Origin: Paenibacillus aceris
GTDB lineage: Bacteria > Bacillota > Bacilli > Paenibacillales > NBRC-103111
Assembly: GCF_017874035.1 (NCBI RefSeq)
Contig: NZ_JAGGKV010000003.1
Span: 62,001-126,000 of the forward strand
Direction: 5' to 3'
Length of the DNA stretch: 64,000 nt
Of this stretch, positions 46,339 to 56,014 are shown piece after piece. Each line of letters starts with the position of its first letter. Position 1 is the first letter of the stretch. A model generated the notes under the pieces. The model searched no databases, had not been told where the DNA came from, and saw only the letters and a list, made by a program, of their open reading frames with translations. The position numbers were made by a program, and so were the translations under genes.

Positions 46339-47498
46339 TCACTTGCGAAATCTGGAACAGGCGTCACTTGTACGACTCCGCCACCTGAGCGAAGCGACTT
46401 CGTCGCCGCACAGCCTACGGCTACGCTCATGCGCCCTGCCTGAGGCGATGCCACGGGCCTTTTACCGGTTAAGATCATATCTACAAAATCTTGGCAGATG
46501 ATAGGATCAGCTCCACCGTGTGTTCCTTCAGCTTCCTTAATTTCGTACACGCGATTCGCCAGCTCGCGCTCCGTATTCGAACGTCTCGTGTAAACAAACA
46601 CTTTGTTATCCGGCTCGGAATTTTCAAGCCTTCCTTCCGTTCCGATGAACGTATAGTTACGGTGATAGTCGGGGGTAAAATGGCATTGCAGGTACGATGC
46701 CTTGATCCCGCCCTCCAGCTCCATAATCACAACGTTATTGTCCTCTACATCAACTTCCTTACGAAAAGCACATTGGTTCAAATGTTTCCCGCTGTACTCG
46801 GTGCAGGTGTCTTTCTCCGCGCAGTTCGGACAGGTGAGATCGTCAGGTTTGTCGCCGCCGTAGAAATCCAGCCCGCCGAAGGCGGAAACTTTTGTTGCGT
46901 AGCGCCCTGTAATCCAGTGGATCATATCGATATCATGCGAACCCTTCTGCAACAGCAGGCCTGTGGAGTTTTTCGAGTTCGCGTGCCAATCATGGTAATA
47001 GAAGTATCCTCCCCAACCAACGAAGTGGCGAACCCAAACGGCTTTGATCTCGCCGATCACGCCGGAATCGACAATTTCCTTCATCGTGCGAAACATATTC
47101 ATGTAGCGCATATTAAAGCCAACCATGAGATGCTTGCCGGACTTCTTCCAAGCCTCGAGAATGCGGTCGCAGCCTTCTGTCGTAATAGCCAGCGGCTTCT
47201 CACAAAAGACATGCTTACCTGCCTCCAGCGCCGCAATCGCGTGCTCCTCGTGGCAATAATCCGGCGAGGTTACGGCAATGGCGTCGATATCACCGCGCTG
47301 CAGCAGCTCCCGGTAATCCAGTGTGACGAAAGCGTCGGGATTTATTTTCTGCTTGAACGTCTCCAGTTTGTCCGGAACAATGTCGGCAACCCCTACGACA
47401 ACGGATCGCCCTTCCGGTTTGTGCCAGTACGCAGCGATGCCTCCGCGACCGCTCGCACCGATTATACCGATTCTTACTTGACCCTTCATCTCATCCAA
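46335..47498 (-). CDS. Gfo/Idh/MocA-family NAD(P)-dependent oxidoreductase
   Basis: It has a Rossmann N-terminus (VRIGIIGASGRGG), the EKPLA motif (HVFCEKPLAI) with the conserved Lys, and the C-terminal sugar-binding domain (LLLQKGSHDIDMIHWITG with catalytic-type Asp/His). A Cys cluster (CPNCAEKDTC...C) lies mid-domain. I place the start at TTG 47498, seven bases after GGAGGAG; the frame reaches ATG 47516, overlapping the regulator stop by four bases, and ATG 47489 is a third choice. Such enzymes oxidise or isomerise sugars and inositols or act as glycosidases. As last intact gene of the second sugar operon it probably processes the imported sugar. Confidence 0.9.
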   Translation of the reverse strand: MDEMKGQVRIGIIGASGRGGIAAYWHKPEGRSVVVGVADIVPDKLETFKQKINPDAFVTLDYRELLQRGDIDAIAVTSPDYCHEEHAIAALEAGKHVFCEKPLAITTEGCDRILEAWKKSGKHLMVGFNMRYMNMFRTMKEIVDSGVIGEIKAVWVRHFVGWGGYFYYHDWHANSKNSTGLLLQKGSHDIDMIHWITGRYATKVSAFGGLDFYGGDKPDDLTCPNCAEKDTCTEYSGKHLNQCAFRKEVDVEDNNVVIMELEGGIKASYLQCHFTPDYHRNYTFIGTEGRLENSEPDNKVFVYTRRSNTERELANRVYEIKEAEGTHGGADPIICQDFVDMILTGKRPVASPQAGRMSVAVGCAATKSLRSGGGVVQVTPVPDFASE

Positions 47499-47512
47499 TT
47501 CGGATCTCCTCC

Positions 47513-49171
47513 TCATTCTCTTTCGGTGGATGACATTTTTCTTCTGAACTCCTGAGGCGTCATCCGATTTTGTTTTTTGAAAAATCGTATAAATGCCATG
47601 CTCGATTGATAGCCCGCTTTCATCGCGATATCTTGAATTTTTAATTTGTTGCCCTTCAGCAGCTCCTTCGCCTTCGTATTGCGAATATCTGCAATGTAGT
47701 CGGAGAGCGAAATCCCCGTCGTTTGCTTATAAAACCGGGAAAAATAAGAGGGGTTGAAGCTCACCTGTGCCGCCAGTTTAGGAAGCGTCAGGTCTTCCGC
47801 CAAATGCGCCTCAATATACGCATTCACTTTATCTATCCACTCTTGCGCATTCCCGCTCGATATCGTTCGCTTATGCTCGAAAATAGCCGATGCCATTTGC
47901 CTGTATTGCTGCTGCAGTTTTTCCCACGAGCTGATTTCGCCAAGCTGAATCTTATTATATTGTTCTAAAGCCGTTTCCAGCTCTTCAGTCATTTTGCAAG
48001 CCACCATGTTAGATTCGAAAATGGCATGAAGCGCGTGGAGGCATTCCAGTTTGTGAAGTCTGAACGTAGAATCGGCCACAAGGAAAGCCTTCCATTCATG
48101 AAACAACTTAAAAAAATCCGCTTCATTTCCGTTCTGCAAATAATTGTCTAATAAACGGACTTTATACAACTGAAAATAATCCGAACCGCACTCCGCTTTC
48201 GTTTCATCTGTGTCCTGCCGTATGGCCGTTACAGCGAAAGCTGTCATTTCCGTCGTTTCCGAGTAAACGCTAGTTCCGTGAAAGAGTGCCCCGCGTAAAT
48301 CCTCGAAAGCTTGATGAAGCCCGCACCATCCTGCCGGTAAACTCTGCAGTGCCAAATCGATCCGGATATCCAACAGTTTTCGGCACGTTTGCCGAATCGG
48401 TTCCAGCGCGCTGCGAATGAAGGAAACGGTTTCATTACCATCGCTCTCGCAGCCGTACGGTTGAATCAGCAGCAATAATTGGGAATCCTTACTGCACATC
48501 GATATCAAACGGGCACATTGACTCGTATATTCCTCTATTATGTTTTGAATAACGGAGAGCTGTCCGGCCTTATCTTGATCCATGATACTATCCCATTCTC
48601 GAACGTCCCCAAGCACCATCTGCAAAGGCAAATCAGCACGAACAGGAAGATTCATCTCTGACAATACTTGGATCACATCGTTCTCACTTGTTTCAGCTTC
48701 GCTTAGAAGCTCCCATACGAATGCTTCTTGCGAAGTTATATCGGTCAAAGTCACTTGCTTATCAGCGCCGTGAATTAAAGTTTTAACGACATTTTCTTCG
48801 TTCAGGCTGTAAATCGCTTTTTCAACGGTTTGAACGATTTTATCGTCGCCTTCGATTTTCAAAATATATTCGAATCCGCCGAGGGAAATCACGCTGCGCA
48901 CATACTCAAAGTCATCGTATGCCGTTAGAAAAATCACCTTGCAGTTTGGCCAACTAACGCGAATCTCCTTGAGCAGATCAATTCCTTGCATACCGGGCAT
49001 TCGAATATCACTTAGCACGATGTCAATTTCTTCCGATCTGAGGATGTCGAGCGCTTTGGTTCCGGAATATGCCTTGTACAGCTTCAGGTTCAAATGAGTA
49101 GTGTCTTGCAGCAACCCTACTAAGCCATCCGCCACAATGGGCATATCATCAACGACGAGCAGTCGATACAT
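47513..49171 (-). CDS. AraC-family response regulator (YesN type) of the second sugar operon
   Basis: This 552-aa regulator has a receiver at about 1-120 (YRLLVVDDMPIVADG, acceptor Asp in IVLSDIRMPGMQG, KIEGDD in place of the usual KP) and an AraC HTH pair at about 450-548 (VSFNPSYFSRFYKQTTGISL, AGYQSSMAFIRFFKKQNRMTPQEF). Its start lies inside the kinase gene (23-bp overlap), and its stop overlaps the oxidoreductase frame. It is clearly distinct from the regulators of region 1. It likely activates this operon; no 21-bp repeats of the region 1 type occur here. Confidence 0.93.
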   Translation of the reverse strand: MYRLLVVDDMPIVADGLVGLLQDTTHLNLKLYKAYSGTKALDILRSEEIDIVLSDIRMPGMQGIDLLKEIRVSWPNCKVIFLTAYDDFEYVRSVISLGGFEYILKIEGDDKIVQTVEKAIYSLNEENVVKTLIHGADKQVTLTDITSQEAFVWELLSEAETSENDVIQVLSEMNLPVRADLPLQMVLGDVREWDSIMDQDKAGQLSVIQNIIEEYTSQCARLISMCSKDSQLLLLIQPYGCESDGNETVSFIRSALEPIRQTCRKLLDIRIDLALQSLPAGWCGLHQAFEDLRGALFHGTSVYSETTEMTAFAVTAIRQDTDETKAECGSDYFQLYKVRLLDNYLQNGNEADFFKLFHEWKAFLVADSTFRLHKLECLHALHAIFESNMVACKMTEELETALEQYNKIQLGEISSWEKLQQQYRQMASAIFEHKRTISSGNAQEWIDKVNAYIEAHLAEDLTLPKLAAQVSFNPSYFSRFYKQTTGISLSDYIADIRNTKAKELLKGNKLKIQDIAMKAGYQSSMAFIRFFKKQNRMTPQEFRRKMSSTERE

Positions 49172-50927
49172 CGAATCCCCCTCCCTGCCATGGCTTAATT
49201 TTCATCTGTACGTGCAGTCCGCCCAGAGTCGATCTCTCGAACATAAGGCCGCAATCTTCCCCGTACCTCATTTGAATGCGTCTGTGAACGTTTACGATGC
49301 CGATCGAGCTTTCGTCTTCATCCGCTTGATTGCTAAGTTTGCCGTTCAACAGTGCGATTGCCTGATCGTCCAAACCGCTGCCGTTGTCCTCCACATGAAT
49401 GTACAAATCGTCGCCGCTCTTTTCAAAATGAATCCATAGAAACCCTTCGCCTTCTTGATGATCGAATACATGCTTATACACGTTCTCAATAATGGGCTGC
49501 AGGACGATTCGAATGACAGTTCCCCCGCTAACTATCCATTCCGGAACCTGGAACTCAACTTTAATGCGATTGCCGAGGCAAACGGTCTGAATATCCACAT
49601 AAGTGCGGGCATGCTTAATTTCCAGTTCCAATGGGATTTCATCCGGCTTGTCGCGAGTCACGAATTGAAAATAGTTTCCCATATATACACAGAATTGATA
49701 GGCTTGTTCAGTATCAACCTTCTTGATCAGTCGGCTCAGGACAAAAAAGCAATTATACAAAAAATGCGGATTGATTTGTGATTGCAGCCACTTCAGTTCT
49801 GATCGTTGACTTCTGATCTTTTGTTCGTAAACTTCCTGGATTAAGCACTTTAACCGTTCGACCATCTTGTTAAAGCCCTTATATAAATAACCGAACTCAT
49901 CTTTTCGATTGGTCGGTAATGTCGGATATGTATGAATGTCCCGCATTCTGTTGAATGCTTGAATGAGCTTCCTCATCGGGCGCAAGATCACTTTATTAAT
50001 GGAATAGGAAAAAAAGATAATGATTAACACGGATACACAGGACATCACCCAAAACCAGTTTTTGAGGGTAGTCAATGGACCAAGCAAATACGCTTCCGGT
50101 GTAAATGTTACAAGATAAGTGTTAATCGCAGGTGAAAATTTGTACGATACAATTGTTTGTTTTTTATTCAGGGTAATCGTCGACAAGCCGCTCTGAATGC
50201 CCTTTTCCTGTTGGCTTTGCAAGAAAGACTGTAACCCCTGGGCTTCGGTTTTATTCACTTGGGCACCGATTGACCAATTCTGCTTCAGATTGATGAGCAT
50301 CGCATTGCCTTGACCTGGTCTTGCCACGGAATTTAGCATCTCTTGCATTTGCTTAATCGACAATTCGATCCCAAGTACAAATATTGGTTTCCGTTTCGCA
50401 TTCGCCGGATACGCCAGACTCAGAAATAGACGATCGTTCCAGTAGATCATTGGCCCGCCGCTATTCTGATGCTGCAGCGCATCAAATTCCGGTTCATTAA
50501 TGCCTTCTTCGTAATTGGCGGATGTTACGGTTCTTTTGATTAACGGGACGTATGCTTTGGCATCCGCTATAAACAGGCTGGAATACTTCATTAAGTAAAG
50601 CCGCCTTTGTAAGGCATTGACAAGCGCTATCCGCTCATACTGGCTGATCTGGTCGCCGATTGAGCTAAGGTTCCGAAGGTCCTGATCTATGACGTATTCG
50701 GGAAGAGAATCGGTTATTCGACCAATCTCACTCTCGAGCATGTTCATGAAATAATCCGTTCTGGCTTGAATGGATTCAGACATTTCGTATCGGATTCCTT
50801 CCGATCCCTGCAAATTAATTCTTAACGTAATCAAATAAAGCGGTGTAATAACTAGAAAAAAAGTGAGAAACAGCTTCAGAAAGATCGAAGGGGGTTTCAT
50901 TGATTTCAACTGATTCATTATGTTCAT
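49149..50927 (-). CDS. YesM-type sensor histidine kinase of the second sugar operon
   Basis: This 592-aa membrane kinase has TM1 (SIFLKLFLTFFLVITPLYLIT, about 14-34), an extracytoplasmic sensor region, TM2 (about 288-310, FWVMSCVSVLIIIFFSYSI), HAMP (RPMRKLIQAFNRM), the phospho-His in LQSQINPHFLYNCFFVLSR, and HATPase motifs (PIIENVYKHVF, VEDNGSGL, SIGIVNVHRRIQMRYG). It lies 110 bp after the permease genes and overlaps the regulator. It probably senses the sugar, perhaps through the binding protein. Confidence 0.94.
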   Translation of the reverse strand: MNIMNQLKSMKPPSIFLKLFLTFFLVITPLYLITLRINLQGSEGIRYEMSESIQARTDYFMNMLESEIGRITDSLPEYVIDQDLRNLSSIGDQISQYERIALVNALQRRLYLMKYSSLFIADAKAYVPLIKRTVTSANYEEGINEPEFDALQHQNSGGPMIYWNDRLFLSLAYPANAKRKPIFVLGIELSIKQMQEMLNSVARPGQGNAMLINLKQNWSIGAQVNKTEAQGLQSFLQSQQEKGIQSGLSTITLNKKQTIVSYKFSPAINTYLVTFTPEAYLLGPLTTLKNWFWVMSCVSVLIIIFFSYSINKVILRPMRKLIQAFNRMRDIHTYPTLPTNRKDEFGYLYKGFNKMVERLKCLIQEVYEQKIRSQRSELKWLQSQINPHFLYNCFFVLSRLIKKVDTEQAYQFCVYMGNYFQFVTRDKPDEIPLELEIKHARTYVDIQTVCLGNRIKVEFQVPEWIVSGGTVIRIVLQPIIENVYKHVFDHQEGEGFLWIHFEKSGDDLYIHVEDNGSGLDDQAIALLNGKLSNQADEDESSIGIVNVHRRIQMRYGEDCGLMFERSTLGGLHVQMKIKPWQGGGFDVSTARR

Positions 50928-51037
50928 AATATCTGCCCCGCTCAGCTCGTATTAGGAAATTAGCTTCCTCCTCTAATCATGACATGGGTGTAAACGTTTA
51001 GGCAATACAAACATGCACACGCAATCTTAGACTCCCA

Positions 51038-51922
51038 TTATTCTTTTACGCTTCCCATAACAATTCCTTTAATAAAAAAGCGCTGCAAAAACGGGTATAT
51101 CATCAGAATGGGAAAAGCTGCAACGAATATTTGTGCGGCGGTGCTTGTTCTGTCGGATAACTGTTTCAAAATGTCCAGGTCGTCCGAGGAAATGAACCGG
51201 AAATCTTTCTTAATAATGACCGTCTGCAAAAAAGTTTGCAGCGGGTAATGCTCGGGACGATTCATCAGCACAAGCCCGTCAAACCAGCTGTTCCAATGAC
51301 CTACGATCGTGAACAGGCCAATTGTCGCTAGAGCCGGAGCCGATAATGGAAAATAAATCCTGAACAGGGTGACGAACTGGTTGGCACCGTCCATTTTAGC
51401 CGACTCCTCCAGCTCCTTGGGCAGCCCGCGGTAGAAGTTTAACAGCAAAATGACGTTAAAAACCGGCACAGCCCCAGGTAACACTAGCGCCCAAATCGTA
51501 TCTATAAGCCCCGTCGCTTTAATCGTCATATACCACGGGATCAACCCTCCGCTGAACAAAATCGTGATGACAAAATACCAGGCATATACAGTCCGAAAGC
51601 GAAAATGACCCGGCTCCTTGGATAACGGATACGCCGCCAACACGGTTAACAACATACTGATGGATGTACCTAACACAACCCTTTGCATCGTAATCAAGAA
51701 CGCCGTGAAATACTGCGGTTTGTTCAAAATATTTTCATAAGCTGCGGTCGTAAATTCAACGGGCCATAGTGATACTGTCCCTGCAGCGGCAGCTGAGCCC
51801 GAGCTGAAAGACAGAGCAAGAATATGAAGCATAGGCAGAATGCATAGCAAGGAGAGTGCGCCAAGAAAGAGATAGTTGATCATCAAGAATAGCAATCTGC
51901 TCCGAGTTACATGATGGATCAC
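51038..51922 (-). CDS. Sugar ABC transporter permease, LplC/YtcP type
   Basis: This 294-aa CUT1 permease has six membrane segments and the EAA loop (LPKELEESAKMDGANQFVTLFRIYFPLS). It belongs to the LplC/YtcP subgroup common in Paenibacillus polysaccharide operons. It begins 20 bp after its partner permease. The operon has no ATPase gene, as expected for systems using a shared ATPase. Confidence 0.93.
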   Translation of the reverse strand: MIHHVTRSRLLFLMINYLFLGALSLLCILPMLHILALSFSSGSAAAAGTVSLWPVEFTTAAYENILNKPQYFTAFLITMQRVVLGTSISMLLTVLAAYPLSKEPGHFRFRTVYAWYFVITILFSGGLIPWYMTIKATGLIDTIWALVLPGAVPVFNVILLLNFYRGLPKELEESAKMDGANQFVTLFRIYFPLSAPALATIGLFTIVGHWNSWFDGLVLMNRPEHYPLQTFLQTVIIKKDFRFISSDDLDILKQLSDRTSTAAQIFVAAFPILMIYPFLQRFFIKGIVMGSVKE

Positions 51923-51941
51923 AAGGCCTTCCTCCTTTCCC

Positions 51942-52841
51942 CTAAAAAATTCTGTAATTAGCTAATCGGTAAGCGAGGAAATACGACACCGATATGAAAA
52001 TCAGTGATACGACCGATTTAAAAAGTCCAATAGCCGTCGCGACGCCGTATTGGAACTGTTCCAAGCCGATCCGATAGACGAGTGTATCAATAATATCGCC
52101 GCTTTCATATACTTGCGGACTGTACAAATTAAAAATTTGGTCAAAGCCTGCATTCAATACGTTTCCCAAGCTTAATGTCGCTAGTAAGATAATGACGGGA
52201 AGCATCCCCGGCAGTGTAATATGCCATGTTTGCCTCCACCTGCCCGCGCCGTCCATTGAGGCGGCCTCGTATAGGGAGGGATTAATTGACGTCAGCGCAG
52301 CTAAATAGACAATCGTGCTGAAGCCGAATTCTTTCCACGTGTCCGAAAGTACGATAACGAAAGGAAACCAGTGGTTGTTCCCCAGAAAGTAAATGGGGGA
52401 GATTCCGCATATACCCAACACCTTATTGACAATCCCGGTCGAAGGCGAAAGAATATCGATCAAAATGCCTCCTAGCAGCACCCAAGACAAAAAATGCGGC
52501 AAATAAACGAGTGTTTGAAACACTCTTTTGAACAGCACCTTACGAACCTCATTCAATAAAAGGGCTACGATCAGCGGCACAATCAAACCGGCTACCATTT
52601 TCATTAACGCAATGCTAATTGTATTGAACATAATGCGCCCAATATCGGGGTACTCGATAAAAAATTGAAAGTTCTTCCACCCCACCTTCGGTGAATGAAA
52701 GATCCCTTTTGATGGAATGAACTTTTCGAAAGCGATTGTAATCCCAAACATTGGTATATAGCTGTAAATAAAGAGAATAATGACACTAGGAAAAATCATC
52801 AGATGCAGCGGCCATTCTCGTATCCACCGTTTACCCAGCAA
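51942..52841 (-). CDS. Sugar ABC transporter permease, LplB/YteP type
   Basis: This 299-aa CUT1 permease has the LplB-type start (REWPLHLMIFPSVIILFIYSYIPMFGITIAFEKF) and EAA loop (INPSLYEAASMDGAGRWRQTWHITLPGM). It pairs with the LplC-type permease downstream. An 87-bp gap with a hairpin separates it from the binding-protein gene, again suggesting graded expression. Confidence 0.94.
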   Translation of the reverse strand: MLGKRWIREWPLHLMIFPSVIILFIYSYIPMFGITIAFEKFIPSKGIFHSPKVGWKNFQFFIEYPDIGRIMFNTISIALMKMVAGLIVPLIVALLLNEVRKVLFKRVFQTLVYLPHFLSWVLLGGILIDILSPSTGIVNKVLGICGISPIYFLGNNHWFPFVIVLSDTWKEFGFSTIVYLAALTSINPSLYEAASMDGAGRWRQTWHITLPGMLPVIILLATLSLGNVLNAGFDQIFNLYSPQVYESGDIIDTLVYRIGLEQFQYGVATAIGLFKSVVSLIFISVSYFLAYRLANYRIF

Positions 52842-52871
52842 GCTTTACACCACCATATCTGTTCTAAATAT

Positions 52872-52913
52872 TCAAAAAGAAAGACGGCAGGAGGGTCTCC
52901 CCTCCTACGCCGT
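52872..52913 (-). terminator. Intercistronic hairpin after the second binding-protein gene
   Basis: On minus, ACGGCGTAGGAGGGG pairs with CCCTCCTGCCGT (one bulge) and is followed by CTTTCTTTTT. It sits between the binding protein and permease genes and probably acts as a partial terminator. Confidence 0.65.
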
Positions 52914-52928
52914 TATTACTTGCCATTA

Positions 52929-54590
52929 TTATTTTTGCTTCGTATACCAATCATTGACTTCCTTCGTAATCTTCTCGCCCCCAAGGTTATTCCAATCGGC
53001 AACGAACTTGTCGAATTCATCAATAGATACTTGATTCATAATGATTTTGGTGAAAATTTCTTTCTCTTTTGCATCCAATACCGACTTTTTATCCTGCATC
53101 GTTTGCGTCGGTGCTCCAAAGAATTGATCCTGCTCATAACGGCTATCCTTCAAATATTGATTCATGATCGAGAAGGATCCCCCCGACTTGGCGATCATCC
53201 AGTGAAACCAACCGCTCACGTCGCCTTTCAAATAGTTTTGCGCCGCAGCATAACGATTCATCAGATCCGGATCGTTTTTCAACATGCTCGGATCTTTCGA
53301 TTCGATCGCTTTTGGCAGAATACCTCCAGCTTGAACGTTACCATCTTGTGCGAACAGACGAATCGGATTCACTTTGAAATAGAGCTTGCCCTTATCTTCA
53401 AGTTCTTTCCCGTTAATATACACTCTCTCTTTATCTGTCATGCTGATCTGCAGTTTGATCCATTGGTTTAAAATCTGAATGACCGCTTCCGGGTTTTTGC
53501 AGTTTTTTGAAACCACCACATACCCGTTAACGCCTAAACCTATCTGTGATTTAGCAGCCGTTCCATCAATAGAAGGAAGTCCGTACACTTGCCAATCCTG
53601 GACCAGCTTGCCATCCTTAATCGCAGCGCTTGCTAGCGGCCATGCGCTTAAATAGAACGCACCGTAAGCCATCCCGATTTTATTGGCCGCTACCAGTTCA
53701 TTTTCTTTATCCGGATCTTTGGCGCCGAATTCCGGATCGATTTGACCTGATTTGTACATATCCTGCAGTTGTTTCAAAGCGACTTTCATCTGCGGTTGTA
53801 TACTTCCGTAGACCAGCTTACCGTCCGTGCCCTTCTGCCAGATGCCCGGATATGCATGGTAACCGTTAAAAAATCCAGTCAGCCCATAATCATCAAGAAG
53901 ATCCTTCTGCAAGGTCAGTCCAAACGATTTGCCCGTTCCCCCTGGATCTTTCTTCGTAAACTCCTCGGAAATTTTCAATACATCCTGCATCGTTTTCGGC
54001 TCCGGAAGGTTGAGCTTACTGAGCCAATCTTTGCGCACCCAAAGATAGCTCGACGAACCGTACGGATCGGCAGTAAGCGGTATCGCCATTAGTTTGCCGT
54101 CCACTTTCGCGGATTTCATCTGGTTTCCGCCATCTTTGGTGAACCATTCTTTGGTTTCGCTGCTAGCGTATTTATCGAATATTGCGCTCATATCCATCAG
54201 CATATCCGCGTCAACTAACTGTTGCAGTTGTACCTGGTCAGCGACGGAAAAAAAATCGGGAATATCATTGGATGCAATCATCATGTTAAGCTTTTGAGCA
54301 AACTGTTTCGAATCCGCAACCCACATATTCTTAATACGAATACCCAAATCTTGCTCGTAGGCGTCGTATACCGAGTTTTTGTCCATCGATTCGCCCGGAT
54401 CCCATTTAATATCCGATGGGTTACTGCGAACAGTCGTCAACTGAACGATTTTCTTTTCCGAATTAGTCGGCGAAGTTGATGTCGTCGGGCTTTGTGCTGC
54501 CTCTTGAGAATTTGTTGAACTACAGGCACTTGCAAATACGAGCGTACATGCAACGAGACCAAAAGCCGTTGTTTTCTTCCACTTATTCAA
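52929..54590 (-). CDS. LplA/YtcQ-type sugar-binding lipoprotein
   Basis: This 553-aa extracellular binding protein has a lipobox (LVFASAC) and a Ser/Thr-rich linker, then the long-chain CUT1 binding fold (YEQDLGIRIKNMWVADSKQFAQKLNMMIASNDIPDFF). Members of this subgroup (LplA, YtcQ) bind oligosaccharides from plant or microbial polysaccharides. It opens the operon followed by two permeases, kinase, regulator and oxidoreductase. Its substrate is not identifiable here. Confidence 0.94.
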   Translation of the reverse strand: MNKWKKTTAFGLVACTLVFASACSSTNSQEAAQSPTTSTSPTNSEKKIVQLTTVRSNPSDIKWDPGESMDKNSVYDAYEQDLGIRIKNMWVADSKQFAQKLNMMIASNDIPDFFSVADQVQLQQLVDADMLMDMSAIFDKYASSETKEWFTKDGGNQMKSAKVDGKLMAIPLTADPYGSSSYLWVRKDWLSKLNLPEPKTMQDVLKISEEFTKKDPGGTGKSFGLTLQKDLLDDYGLTGFFNGYHAYPGIWQKGTDGKLVYGSIQPQMKVALKQLQDMYKSGQIDPEFGAKDPDKENELVAANKIGMAYGAFYLSAWPLASAAIKDGKLVQDWQVYGLPSIDGTAAKSQIGLGVNGYVVVSKNCKNPEAVIQILNQWIKLQISMTDKERVYINGKELEDKGKLYFKVNPIRLFAQDGNVQAGGILPKAIESKDPSMLKNDPDLMNRYAAAQNYLKGDVSGWFHWMIAKSGGSFSIMNQYLKDSRYEQDQFFGAPTQTMQDKKSVLDAKEKEIFTKIIMNQVSIDEFDKFVADWNNLGGEKITKEVNDWYTKQK

Positions 54591-54975
54591 TGTGTGTCCC
54601 CCTAAACGATCTTCAATAAGAATCCGCTTTCATAAATAATAATAGAGCACTGGTGAATTGAAATCCATCTACCTGTTTTTACTTTGTATACGTTTATTTA
54701 CTTGTTACTCGATTACGATAATATGCTGCCTTGGCCATGATGTAATCGGTGCAGAATGAGTTGAGTCCTCCTATCGTATTTCCACATACAAAAAAACCAG
54801 CTAATTGATTATCAACACTTGGGTTTTGAAGGACTTGAAATAATTCATTGTACTGTTTTTTAACATAACAAGTACCTCTCATCAATTTGGTGGTATATGG
54901 AAAGATGAGTTAATAGTGAAGGTCGGCTCTTCTTTTCCAGATAGATTATTTCAGTTAACAGAAAAGAAATTTAAT

Positions 54976-55028
54976 AAAAAAACAACAGGCTATCCCCAGT
55001 CATTTCTATGACATATGGGACAGCCTCA
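54976..55028 (-). terminator. Intrinsic terminator with no intact gene upstream
   Basis: On minus, AGGCTGTCCC pairs with GGGGATAGCCT around a long loop and runs into TGTTGTTTTTTTATT. The gene it once served seems lost or too degraded to recognise. Confidence 0.65.
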
Positions 55029-55378
55029 TATTAAACCGATTTTAAATAAATATACACCATATTGTATTAATATAAACCCTAACGGATTATGGAACAAATC
55101 GTCCAACGAGTTCTGCAACAACTTTATAAAGAATTATCGAATTCTATTTATATTTTTGTTGGGGGTGGGGAGCAGAGCGAAAAAAACAGTTTTGAGTTTG
55201 TTGAGTAACTTATCTGTATCAAACAAGAATTCGAACATAGGATCTATCTTTGCACCTGTTTCTATTTCAGTTTCACTAATGTTCGAATTAGGAATTAAAG
55301 CTTTAGGAAAAAACGTCTTACTGAGGAGGTGAAATTATTAGTGGAGAGGAGGGAGTCCAAGTGTAGGATGAGAAAACC

Positions 55379-55412
55379 AAAAAAGCACCCACATATATAA
55401 TGGGGTGCTTTG
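55379..55412 (-). terminator. Intrinsic terminator after the 36-aa membrane protein gene
   Basis: On minus, AAAGCACCCC and GTGGGTGCTTT pair across an AT-rich loop and run into TTTTTTGG. It lies 9 bp after the stop of the small gene at 55421. Confidence 0.8.
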
Positions 55413-55420
55413 TAAATACT

Positions 55421-55531
55421 TCAAGACTTGTAAATGATGAATTCGATCCAACCGATAATGGAAAGCCAGAGGGGAATACAACAAAGGAATCCCCATAATA
55501 ATCCTTTAGAAAATTTCTGAAAATCATCCAT
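55421..55531 (-). CDS. Small hydrophobic membrane protein, 36 aa
   Basis: The product starts MDDFQKFSKGLLWGF and ends in IGWIEFIIYKS, with one membrane-spanning stretch at about residues 10-33 that includes CCIPLWLSII. A GGAG lies eight bases before the ATG, and a strong terminator follows the stop by 9 bp, so this is a complete small transcription unit. A 97-codon frame overlaps it in another phase, but that frame runs through the terminator and has no such support. Function is unknown. Confidence 0.6.
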   Translation of the reverse strand: MDDFQKFSKGLLWGFLCCIPLWLSIIGWIEFIIYKS

Positions 55532-55658
55532 TGGATCAACTCCATTGCGTAGCGTTGGGTTATTTTCTCTTTTATTTTAAACCTTAAACTTGTTATTGTA
55601 AACGATTTCATTTTTATTTTTAAAGGAATTCCCGCAACTAACTTTATTCATAACAAAA

Positions 55659-55681
55659 GAAAAAGCACCCTCTAGGTGCTT
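55659..55681 (-). terminator. Intrinsic terminator overlapping the stop of the 48-aa gene
   Basis: On minus, AAGCACC and GGTGCTT pair around a 5-base loop and are followed by TTTCTTTTG. The stop codon lies in the loop region. Confidence 0.75.
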
Positions 55682-55818
55682 AATCTATGTTCGTGATAAG
55701 TGATTTTACGCTTAAGATCTCTGCTAATATTTTCGTCTAAACAACCCTCGAGCAGCACAAGATGATAGTTCCGCCAAAACCGATGCCAAGTGCGTTTCCA
55801 TTTTGATGTAATCTCCAT
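55672..55818 (-). CDS. Small Trp/His-rich basic protein, 48 aa (WHRFW family)
   Basis: The frame begins MEITSKWKRTWHRFWRNY and ends ITYHEHRLST. A perfect AGGAGG lies eight bases upstream of the ATG, and a terminator sits at its stop. It is clearly related to the 45-aa protein at 59231-59368: both have WHRFW, then Tyr, Leu, Glu and Cys at the same spacing, Asp-x-x-Ile and a C-terminal YHExRL. I do not know the family. There is no signal peptide or membrane segment, so it is probably a cytoplasmic or spore-core/coat small protein. Confidence 0.75.
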   Translation of the reverse strand: MEITSKWKRTWHRFWRNYHLVLLEGCLDENISRDLKRKITYHEHRLST

Positions 55819-56014
55819 TGAAACAACCTCCTAGTGGTTTAGTTGATAACTATATTGTTCGGATGTGATACCGGGATTGCGGGCGTCTAGAAACAAAGTA
55901 GCGGCATAGTTTAGTACTCCGCCTCTTTACTAAATCTGAGGAAGCAACAGACCAACTCGAAACAAAAGTAGCTGCTCATCGGGTACACAATCAAGCATCT
56001 CACACAAAACAAAT
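55819..56014. other. Gap upstream of the 48-aa gene
   Basis: No gene or repeat is seen. It should hold the promoter of the small gene. Confidence 0.35.

Larger units (their letters stand above)
54591..55420. other. Gene-poor stretch with two terminators
   Basis: Apart from two hairpins listed separately I find no convincing gene. A 63-codon minus frame at 54694-54885 has a protein-like sequence (LAGFFVCGNTIGGLNSFC) but no ribosome site. On minus around 55330-55140 a frame without start reads KALIPNSNISETEIETGAKI and then DPMFEFLFDTDKLLNK, which could be a gene remnant served by the terminator at 54976. The promoter of the LplA-type gene should lie in 54591-54690. Confidence 0.35.

Noticed and set aside
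55015-55332. 105-codon plus frame
   Set aside because: It has no ribosome site, no recognisable domain, and starts in a terminator loop.
55318-55611. 97-codon minus frame
   Set aside because: It runs straight through the intrinsic terminator at 55379-55412. A better-supported 36-aa gene lies inside it in another frame.
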